Source of the DNA: a virus
DNA length: 38,770 nucleotides
IMG/VR virus record: IMGVR_UViG_3300032242_003384
Coordinates: 1-38,770 of that record
Reading direction: 5' to 3' (one strand)
This document shows, one piece after another, positions 28,025 through 35,800 of this stretch; positions within the stretch are counted from its first letter, which is position 1, and each line of letters opens with the position of its first letter. Both the position numbers and the translations under genes were made by a program. The notes under the pieces were generated by a model. That model was not told the origin of the DNA. It worked only from the letters and a program-made list of their open reading frames with translations, and did no database searches.

Positions 28025-28690
28025 ATGAAATCCGTCCTCTCCTCCGCCGCCTCTCCAACTTTTACCCCCGGCGCTGCCAATGCTGGCACGCTCAACTTTG
28101 CCACGGCCGTCGCCTCCTACGGCTTCCAGTTCGGAAGGCTCCTCGGGATCATCAACCTGACCCAAAACGCCATCATCTACACGGCGGGCGTGACCGGCTT
28201 CGGCGGTGCCTGGAACAGCGGAACCAGCGTCCTAACCCTCGCCCAAGCCACGACCGGAATGGGATCCGGTGATGTCATCGAAATCATCTGGGATGATCCA
28301 GCTCCGAGTGTTGTAGTGGTACCTCCGTCATTAACTACGCCATCATCTCTCTCTTTTCAGCTAATAGCTGCAGCAGGGACTAATGCAACGGTTGTTAAAG
28401 CATCCCCTGGCATTGTTAATGCCATATACTTTTCTGCCGCCACCACAAATCAGTTTTTAAAGTTTTATGATACGGCGACCGCGCCTATTGTTGGAACAAC
28501 TACTGTAAAGCTGACATTTGCCGCTGTCTCAAACGCTGCCAACTTTAATGGAATTGTCTCGGTCTTTGCTCCTCCTCATGGAATAAAGTTTTCAAATGGC
28601 ATTTCCATTGCAATCACTGGTGGAATTGCAAATACGGACACGACTGCAATCGGAGCTAACGCCAGCGCGGTCAACGTGCTTTACGTCTAA
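28025..28690 (+). CDS. Virion structural protein, probably mosaic (221 aa)
   Basis: The N-terminal half (NFATAVASYGFQFGRLLGII and later GDVIEIIWDDPAP) is GC-rich and structured. After a Val/Pro linker (about 97-105) the DNA becomes clearly more AT-rich, and the C-terminal half ends GIKFSNGISIAITGGIANTD, a segment shared by many phage virion proteins. The compositional step at about 28310 marks a recombination joint. Likely a tail-surface protein. Confidence 0.66.
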   Translation: MKSVLSSAASPTFTPGAANAGTLNFATAVASYGFQFGRLLGIINLTQNAIIYTAGVTGFGGAWNSGTSVLTLAQATTGMGSGDVIEIIWDDPAPSVVVVPPSLTTPSSLSFQLIAAAGTNATVVKASPGIVNAIYFSAATTNQFLKFYDTATAPIVGTTTVKLTFAAVSNAANFNGIVSVFAPPHGIKFSNGISIAITGGIANTDTTAIGANASAVNVLYV

Positions 28691-29044
28691 ATGCCAGCAT
28701 GGGAAACCGCCCGACAATGGTGGCTAGATCACTCAACCGAACCTTTCGAGGAACGGTTGGGATGGCATTTGTCGTGTGGATTGGTTTATTCCACGCCGTC
28801 GGTTTTTCTCATGGCATCGGAAGTTTGCTGGAACGGAATGGAAATCCTTTCTGGTCCTCCGAACGCTTGGTTTGTGGAATTGGCCGTCCTTCACGAATCT
28901 CCAATTTCACTTTTGCTCAAGGTGGCCACGCAACCCCGGGAATGGGTTTTATTCCGTCGGGACAACGGATTCAAAATCCACGCCTACCGCTGGTCGCATT
29001 TTGCACGCCGAGTTGGCCTTCCGCCCCTAACTTCCATTACCTAA
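28691..29044 (+). CDS. Hypothetical Trp-rich protein (117 aa)
   Basis: The ATG follows the previous stop directly. The protein has many Trp and a mixed alpha/beta pattern (EERLGWHLSCGLVYSTPSVF, SGPPNAWFVELAVLHESP, REWVLFRRDNGFKIHAYRW). A competing frame (28699-29058) is less convincing because it lacks this ordered pattern. I recognise the type from phage structural regions but cannot name a function. Confidence 0.6.
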   Translation: MPAWETARQWWLDHSTEPFEERLGWHLSCGLVYSTPSVFLMASEVCWNGMEILSGPPNAWFVELAVLHESPISLLLKVATQPREWVLFRRDNGFKIHAYRWSHFARRVGLPPLTSIT

Positions 29045-29064
29045 ACCCTATAACATAATCTATC

Positions 29065-30057
29065 ATGGGCGGCTCTAAATCATCTTCACAACCAGTGCCT
29101 GCAGCACCGCAGCAAATCGACTATAACCAGTTGATGCAGTCAGCTTCGGCCGCAGCCAGGGCTCAGGTCGACCAACAATTTCAAGATCAGATCAAATATT
29201 ACCCACAGATGGAGGCTCTCCAGCTGGGGACGATTGGAAAACTTTCTGGAAACCTAAACAATGGTTATACTGGTCAGGCCAAGGGAATTATTGATCAGAC
29301 GCTCCAGCAGGGTGCAACTCAGCTTTCGGATACCGGCAACCGGATTAATGCCTTGGGAGATCTCTCCGGCGCCATGTCTGCACAAGCCCAGCAACGTGCC
29401 ATGGCTGGTCCAACATCGATCGAGCAGGGTCTCTATAATCGCGCCAATGCAGATCTTGCCCTTGGTTCTTCACTCAATCCTGAAGAAGAGCGGGCCGCCT
29501 CGCAACAGGCTTCCAACGCGTATGCGATGCGTGGTCTCGGAACCGGATCCTCTGCCGCGGCCGCCGATCTCCTCAACCGTTATCAATATGGCCAGGCACG
29601 CCTTCAGCAACGTCTTGGCAATGCTCAGGCAGCCAATCAAACCATGGAACAAGGAATCCAAGGGCGTCAAAATACGGCTGCCGGTCTCCTGGGCCAATCT
29701 GCAAATCTTTATGGACAAGCTGGAGGTGCTTATCAAAATGCCGCCTCACTCGGATTCGGTGGGGCTAATGCGCTAGTCAATCTCGATCCCTATCAGCGAG
29801 CCATGGGCACCGGTGTGCAACTTGGCAGCGGAATTCAATCGAACAACGGCCAGATGATTGGCAACACCTATAACCAAGCCCTCGGCATGGCTGGAAACGT
29901 GGCCTCATTTAACACAAATATGCAGGCCTCAATGTACAATTCCGCCCTCAATAATAATGCGGCAACGTCTGCTGCCAATACCGCGGCAAATGGTCAGATG
30001 ATCGGGGCCGGGGTCGGTGCTTTGGGTATGTTGGGCGGCTCGGCCATCATGTTGTGA
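29065..30057 (+). CDS. Internal virion / ejection-type protein, Ala/Gln-rich (330 aa)
   Basis: The protein starts MGGSKSSSQPVPAAPQQIDY and is dominated by Ala, Gln, Asn and Gly with long helices (ASAAARAQVDQQFQDQIKYY; QYGQARLQQRLGNAQAANQT). The end is glycine-rich and hydrophobic (GAGVGALGMLGGSAIML). This resembles podovirus internal proteins that leave the capsid with the DNA. The N-terminal MGG-SKS is common in this class. It overlaps the PAPS-reductase-like gene by one base (TGATG). Confidence 0.74.
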   Translation: MGGSKSSSQPVPAAPQQIDYNQLMQSASAAARAQVDQQFQDQIKYYPQMEALQLGTIGKLSGNLNNGYTGQAKGIIDQTLQQGATQLSDTGNRINALGDLSGAMSAQAQQRAMAGPTSIEQGLYNRANADLALGSSLNPEEERAASQQASNAYAMRGLGTGSSAAAADLLNRYQYGQARLQQRLGNAQAANQTMEQGIQGRQNTAAGLLGQSANLYGQAGGAYQNAASLGFGGANALVNLDPYQRAMGTGVQLGSGIQSNNGQMIGNTYNQALGMAGNVASFNTNMQASMYNSALNNNAATSAANTAANGQMIGAGVGALGMLGGSAIML

Positions 30058-30878
30058 TGGTTTCATTCCGTGAGAAGGTAGAAGTCACGCGCTCCCGAAT
30101 TGCCGGATGGCTTGGTCATTTTAAGAATCCTTGCATCCTCTGGTCGTCTGGCAAAGATTCCCAAGTCCTCCTCCACTTGATTCGCTCAATGGGTCACGAC
30201 CTTCCGGTCGTCACTTTCCAGGAGCCGTGGCAGCGGGGGCGTCTTAATTTTACCCAGCAAGTTGCCGCGGATTGGAACCTGACACTTTACGATTTCCCAC
30301 CTTCGGAACTGGGGCTCAATCATGGAAATGGCCGCATCGACATCATGCAGCGCTTCCAGTTAGGGAATTTCTCCATGTGGCTGGCACGAGGGACGGAAGC
30401 CCCGTGTGAAAGTGAACCATTCCAATGCGGAATTGATTGGTTGAGTCGTCCCACCGGGGGAATGCAGTTCCCCTGGGATGCCGCCTTCCATGGTCAGAAA
30501 TCCTCGGACAAAGATCCCTGCTCGGGCCGCGTGCCACTTGCCCTCGACATGATTGCCACCCCGAACTGCCCGGCCGCGCTCTATCCGCTGCGGGAGTGGA
30601 CCGATAAAGATGTGTTTATTTATTGCGAACTCAACCAAGTCCCCCTCGATCCATTCCGCTATGGACGCATCGATGGGGAAATGGATGTTTTGAAAAATGA
30701 GAAAGTGGGAAACCCTGATTACTACCGCACCTGTACGTCCTGCCTGAATCCTGAAAACCCCTCGGTCGTGGAATGCCCCAAGCTGAAATGCCAGGTCAAT
30801 AATGTCAGCGCCACGGCGCCGTGGGTGCGATTGGAAATGCCCTTATGTGGGTATTCTGCTGGAGTCGATAATCGATAA
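30057..30878 (+). CDS. PAPS reductase-like PP-loop ATPase with Cys cluster (273 aa)
   Basis: The ATP-pyrophosphatase PP-loop is SSGKDS (30-35) after PCILW, as in CysH, CysD and DndC proteins. Later features are FQEPW, a long insert, and a C-terminal four-Cys cluster (C226-x2-C229, C240-x4-C245) that could bind zinc or iron-sulfur. The CysH signature near the C-terminus (ECGLH) is absent, so sulfate reduction is unlikely; nucleotide or RNA/DNA modification is more probable. The start is the ATG at 30057, not the GTG before it. It lies among virion genes and converges with a Cys-cluster gene, overlapping it by 36 nt. Confidence 0.84.
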   Translation: MVSFREKVEVTRSRIAGWLGHFKNPCILWSSGKDSQVLLHLIRSMGHDLPVVTFQEPWQRGRLNFTQQVAADWNLTLYDFPPSELGLNHGNGRIDIMQRFQLGNFSMWLARGTEAPCESEPFQCGIDWLSRPTGGMQFPWDAAFHGQKSSDKDPCSGRVPLALDMIATPNCPAALYPLREWTDKDVFIYCELNQVPLDPFRYGRIDGEMDVLKNEKVGNPDYYRTCTSCLNPENPSVVECPKLKCQVNNVSATAPWVRLEMPLCGYSAGVDNR

Positions 30879-31163
30879 GCCAGCGGAGTGGCGTGCCTCT
30901 AAGCACAACGCACTTCCTGCCTTAAACGCCCGGCACGCCGCCGGCCTGTCCATATAAATACTGCAGCCGGTCGAGACGCCGACACTTCCTGTCAGGGCTA
31001 CACATCTTCCTTTGATGGTTTTCATGAGGGGATAATCCTTACGCATCATTTCCGGGGGGATCCCCACTGCATCCGAGCGGTCCCGCTTTAAGATTGGCCA
31101 GCTCCATTTGTGGGAACAACACGCCCCGCAAGCTTGGCAATCATAGTTATCAGTCACCGCCAT
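30843..31163 (-). CDS. YkgJ-family Cys-cluster protein (CxxCxxCC), antisense to the late operon (106 aa)
   Basis: The N-terminus YDCQACGACCSHKWSW carries the CxxCxxCC signature of the YkgJ/UPF0153 zinc- or iron-chelating family. Later cysteines (GRCVAL, GCSIY, PAACRAF, ALCLEA) complete the pattern. It is the only leftward gene between 4663 and the end. Its 3' end overlaps the PAPS-reductase-like gene tail to tail, so the two may act together, perhaps as metal-dependent modification partners, while opposing transcription could regulate them. Confidence 0.85.
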   Translation of the reverse strand: MAVTDNYDCQACGACCSHKWSWPILKRDRSDAVGIPPEMMRKDYPLMKTIKGRCVALTGSVGVSTGCSIYMDRPAACRAFKAGSALCLEARHSAGLSIIDSSRIPT

Positions 31164-31212
31164 CGTGTGCTTTCAGAATGATCATTTCGTCAAGAAATAA
31201 TCTTTCTTCCAT

Positions 31213-31252
31213 CTTAAGCTCGCGACGTTGTCGCCATACTCTTTCCGCATGG
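31213..31252 (+). promoter_or_regulatory. Late promoter D (internal-protein genes)
   Basis: CTTAAGCTCGCGACGTTG starts at 31213, TACTCT lies at 31237-31242, and CGCATGGG begins at 31246. The ATG at 31249 opens a 12-codon frame (MGSHPKFCRISF), parallel to the MGSS frame at promoter B. Confidence 0.72.
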
Positions 31253-31277
31253 GTTCCCATCCCAAATTTTGCCGCAT

Positions 31278-31309
31278 CAGCTTTTAACCTTTAGCTTTTA
31301 GCTTTTTTC
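31278..31309 (+). repeat. Host-type degenerate repeat (AGCTTTTA) in leader
   Basis: Repeated AGCTTTTA/ACCTTTAGCTTTT units sit between promoter D and the 31312 start. Strings of this type are dispersed in intergenic DNA of many bacteria. Confidence 0.45.
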
Positions 31310-31311
31310 TT

Positions 31312-31773
31312 ATGTTTGGATACGCTCCTACCGTCAACGATAACTCCGGCGAAATTAAAGCCGCCGGAACCATCAAGGGGGCAGAAGGAATTTCTTCTGG
31401 AATTTCACAAGCGGCTTCCGGCATCAGCGGTGCGCTCGACAAGTTGACGGCATATAAAATGCAAGCAGATCAAGCCGACTCAACGGCTGCCTTGGCTGGC
31501 AAAATGAAAATTATCGACCCGGAAGCCGTGCAGATGATTCAAGCGTTACCCTGGAATCAAAAAGTTTCGATCGCGCCAAATCTTATCCAAATGGTCGGCC
31601 AGAAGACTGCTGCGGATCATTATGCGGCCATGATGTCGATCGCCCAACAGAATGCCAATATCAAGGCAGGGTCGGCAGCCCTTAAGAATACAGGAATCAA
31701 CCCGTGGAATAGCACCCCGGCACCCGGTGGGCTTGGATCATCTGGTGCGGGTGTTGATGATAGTGCCCAGTAA
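31312..31773 (+). CDS. Small internal virion protein (153 aa)
   Basis: The N-terminal third is Gly/Ser/Ala-rich (GISSGISQAASGISGALDKL) and amphipathic, the middle is helical (MKIIDPEAVQMIQALPWNQK), and the end is a disordered Gly/Pro tail. Likely part of the internal/ejection set with the next two genes. Not recognised by name. Confidence 0.64.
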   Translation: MFGYAPTVNDNSGEIKAAGTIKGAEGISSGISQAASGISGALDKLTAYKMQADQADSTAALAGKMKIIDPEAVQMIQALPWNQKVSIAPNLIQMVGQKTAADHYAAMMSIAQQNANIKAGSAALKNTGINPWNSTPAPGGLGSSGAGVDDSAQ

Positions 31774-31776
31774 GCC

Positions 31777-32880
31777 ATGACTGCAGAGGAACTTGCTTTG
31801 CTTGGTTATCCTGCAACCCAGCAGGATCAGTCAACTGCTCCCGCAATAACAGGTGGAGATCTTTCAGCGCTAAATGCTCCAGTTGGAAGTGCGCCTATTC
31901 AGCCTGGTGATGCAATGGCGGCCCCTGGCATCGATGCAGCTTCCTTGGCGGCCATGAGTGGTCCAGTTCCATCTCCAGTTACTGAATCCATGTATCCCGA
32001 CCAGGCGGGATATCCAATTTCACAGACAACTCCACAGCCGACATCCGGCTCGGGACCTGATGGAAGCGTAGCAATGGGTGATCCTTCCGTTGCAGCACAA
32101 CGACAGCAGCAACCGCAACTTACGGCGTGGCAACAATATTTGAGCGAGCGAGGTATCGGTCCAAATTCTGTGGTCGATATGGCTTCCCACCGAGAATTGC
32201 TGAAAGGTTTCAACGCAATGCAGCTCAAACAGCTTGAACTGCAAGACCCGGAGAAAAAACTCAAACTCCAGCAGATGCAACATGAAATCTCCACTCAAGG
32301 GATGAAGGATCAAAATCTGCAGGGAGAATTGGCGGCGCAACAACGTGCTGCTATCAATGCGGCGCAGGAACAACTTGATAAATATAACACTAAACAAAGT
32401 GCCCTTGATCAGGTCGATGATTCGATTAGCAAAATTCAAGCGCTGATCGATCACCCTGGAAGGGCATGGATTTCTGGTGGCACCAGCGTCTTGCCTAATG
32501 CACCTGGTTCTAGTGGGGCTGATGCGCAGGCGCTTTACGATCAGGTAAAGAATCAGGCATTCCTTGCTGGCCGCGACAAACTTCGTGGCACTGGTTCGCT
32601 TTCTGACATGGAAAGCAAGGCCGCCGGATCTGCGGCTACGCGTCTCACGACCCGGCAATCGGAACCGGAATTCCTCAAGACTCTTGAGGAAATGAAAGGA
32701 ATTCTAGCTACCGGCCGCACGCGTCTTTCAGACCAAATCAAAACGATGCCAAAGCCATCAAATTATGCTGATAACGTGCAGTCACAAACTGCATCGAACG
32801 CATCGGCACCCATACTGCGTACCACGGCCCGGGGCACTTTTCGATCAATTGGAAACGGTCAGTGGGTTCAAATTAAATAA
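31777..32880 (+). CDS. Internal virion protein with long Gln-rich coiled coil (367 aa)
   Basis: Residues 1-110 are Pro/Ser/Ala-rich and disordered. Then come MASHRELLKGFNAMQLKQLE and a long coiled coil (about 145-225, KLKLQQMQHEISTQGMKDQN). A helical segment ALYDQVKNQAFLAGRDKLRG-TGSLSDMES follows; this type of segment occurs in podovirus ejection proteins. The tail ends in a small beta stretch (GTFRSIGNGQWVQIK). It lies 3 nt before the giant gene and probably works with it at DNA entry. Confidence 0.68.
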   Translation: MTAEELALLGYPATQQDQSTAPAITGGDLSALNAPVGSAPIQPGDAMAAPGIDAASLAAMSGPVPSPVTESMYPDQAGYPISQTTPQPTSGSGPDGSVAMGDPSVAAQRQQQPQLTAWQQYLSERGIGPNSVVDMASHRELLKGFNAMQLKQLELQDPEKKLKLQQMQHEISTQGMKDQNLQGELAAQQRAAINAAQEQLDKYNTKQSALDQVDDSISKIQALIDHPGRAWISGGTSVLPNAPGSSGADAQALYDQVKNQAFLAGRDKLRGTGSLSDMESKAAGSAATRLTTRQSEPEFLKTLEEMKGILATGRTRLSDQIKTMPKPSNYADNVQSQTASNASAPILRTTARGTFRSIGNGQWVQIK

Positions 32881-32883
32881 CCC

Positions 32884-35800
32884 ATGGCCATCGGCGACAT
32901 CGTCACGGATGCCGAGCTCGATGCCCCGGCAGTTCCAGCATCGGGGGCTGTCTTTACGGATGCCGACCTCAATGCCATGGATGCCCAGAAGGCTTCCCTA
33001 GCAAACATCAACAAGGCCTATTCGGGATCGTTTTCTGACACGGATCCACTTCGCGTAGCCGTAAATCAAGCCACGGCAAAATCCTCCCCGGCATTTTCTT
33101 ATTCAACTGGGGTTGCAAACGCGGGTCCAGTGCAAGGACCTAAAGTGTGGACGGATCGTGAGCTTGATATGCAGGCCGCTGATTCTTTGGATGATCCCAA
33201 TACTGTCCTTCCAATAGATCAATACCGTGAGGCTCGCGACGCCGCAAAACGGCTTGGCAGGGATTCATTCACCTATCAGGCACCCAAAGCACTCGGCGGC
33301 CTCCTGCAGCTCGCCACAGGTGCTGCCAAGGAGCTTCGTGATAATGTCGGCATGGAGGCTCTCATGGGTGGCCCAGGGGCTGCTATCAGAAAGCTTGCTC
33401 CCTCTATGTATGAGGGCATTCTACGCAAAGGCCCCGTCACTTCAGTGGGGTTTTGGAATGGCGTAGGAAACAAGCTCGATAATTTCTTTAATGAAAAACA
33501 GGCCCAGATCGATGCGGCCAATGAATTGTCCTCGGCGGGTTCTTTAACCGGAACCCCCGAAGAGCAACAGAAAATCATTGAGGACCGGGCTGCACAAATT
33601 TCGGTCCAGAGAGGAAATAGTCCTGAGGATCTCCAGCTGCGCGAGTGGCAGAACTATGCATTCCACAAGGGAATCGATCAGGAGCTCGCTAATCCCCAGC
33701 TTACCAAACTCCCGGGTCAGGATTTGATGCCTGCACCGATGCCGAATGTTTCGGATGTGGCATCGATGTTTTCACCAACTCCGGAGAATCTGGCCATGAT
33801 GGCCGCGGGTGAATTGGGTGGTCCATTGCTTGGCACTGCAGTCAAGGCCACGGGTGGTCGAGCGCTCTCAGCAATTGCCGCTGGCGGCATGAAGCTCGAC
33901 CAAGGATTAATCGATGCCGGTGCCGCGATTGGTCGTAAGATTGAAGACATTACCGGATTTGCACCTGAGACACTCAAGAAGGCCGGTGACTTTGTAGCCG
34001 GTGCCGGTGGACTTTCTGCGGTCGGTGGCGCCATCGGAGCAGTTGATCCCCAATATTCTAAAGCCGCTGCCGAAGCTGCCTTGGCCTATGGCTTGCTCCG
34101 CAAAGGTGCTGCCATCATTCGCGTAGGATCAAAAGCGGCAGGCACCGCCGGGGTTTTCTTCCGAGAAGCTGCCGATCCCATGGGTCCACTCAGGGCCGAG
34201 ACAATCCGATCCCTTGCCGCCGATCCATCGATTCCCGAGGCCTATCGTGCCGGGATGCTCTCCACGGCCAGCGCCATCGATTCCACTCCCAAGCGGGTCG
34301 CCGCCAATCCTGACCTTCCCGATAACGTCCGAAAGTTTGCCAGGACGCTTTCCAATCCCGCCATCGTGGCCGGGGTGCGTGGTGCCGGAGCCTTAGCCGA
34401 AGGCGCCACGGCTGGCACGCTTTCCATGACGCCATTGATGATGGCTTCGGGTGATGATGAAAGCCCCGCATCCCTTGCTATTACCGGCGCCGCTATGGGG
34501 GCGGCCGGACGGTCTTTGGGAATGATTGGCAGCCGTGCTCGCCAAGTAGATGCCGACATCGGTCGCTTCCTAGTCGACACGCATCTTTCCGGTGGAAATG
34601 TCGAGCGCACAAGTGCTCTGCCACGCACCCGACTTGAGCAGATGGCCGCCATGCAGGGCTTCCTTGGCCGCAAAGGAGTCGACCTCATTCCACTCTCGGG
34701 TCAGGAATATTCGGCCAATATCATGGCGCTGGGTGGCACGCCTGGGTCGGCTGGATTTCACCTTGAAACTCCAACCGACGGTGGCCGCCCGCGCGTGCTG
34801 GTCAACCTCGATGCCAAGGCTGCATCGGAAGGGCATGAATTTCCTCATGCATTAGCTGCCAGCAATGTGCTGGGAGGCCGCATCCGGGCCGACATTTTTA
34901 ACTGGGTCAACCAATCCTACGGAACCGACGGCGTCCTGGCTCGTGGACGCGAATATGTGAAGCGATTGATCGAAAGCGAGGACCGTGCCTACGAATCGCA
35001 ATATCCCAACGGACAAGCGCCAATCCGATCGCTTCCAGACATGGAGTCGCGCATTTCCATGCGCATGGACGAACTTGGGCAACAGTCCCTAAAGGAAGGT
35101 AATGCCGATCCGCTCGACTGGGCACGCAACGAGATCTGGGCCGAACAACTTTCCAACGGCGGACTCGATCTTAACAAGATCCGCCGCGGAACTCCGCTCG
35201 GAATCGACCCGGCAGCCATGGGTGAATCCATCCTGGGCGGTGTGTCGCGGGTCCTGCGCGGGCTCGGTGTCGCAATCGATGATCAGACCGGAAAGGTGCA
35301 AGGATCGCTTTCGTCAATCTTCAAAGAAAATCCACTCATCGGTAATTCTCCCAAACTACGCAAGACGCTCGCCAATTATGTCGAATCCTATGACCGCTGG
35401 CTTCCGGGTGTCACCGAGGAATCGACCAAGTCTGCTCCCGGGATTCGCGTGGCACCCACCGGCAACATTACCGACTTCATCAACTCGCCCCTGACCAAGC
35501 TCCATGAGACGCGCCCAGGCGTGCGTGAGAATGAGTTTATCATTGAGGAAAATGGGGTGCCTAGGTTCAAAACCCAGCCCGAGATCAATGCCGATACCAA
35601 AGCCAAGGAAGCTCAGGTTGGGATGCTCTACACCCCTGGCCGATTACTTCCCAGGGATTCTTCGGAGTTCGGACCTCGCAAAATCGATGGCCGCATCGTG
35701 GTAGGCGGCCCGGTGCTACCCGCTCAATTCGATTCCCTTGTTCATTTCTCCCCATACCTTCGCCAATCGGCCCGGGCCATGGAAGCCAACCGAGGTCCGG

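Noticed and set aside
28699-29058. Alternative 119-codon frame overlapping the 28691 gene
   Set aside because: The 28691 frame starts directly after the preceding stop and has a more ordered, phage-like sequence; the alternative looks like a frame shadow.
30054-30056. GTG as start of the PAPS-reductase-like gene
   Set aside because: The ATG immediately after it forms a TGATG overlap with the previous stop and is the more usual start.
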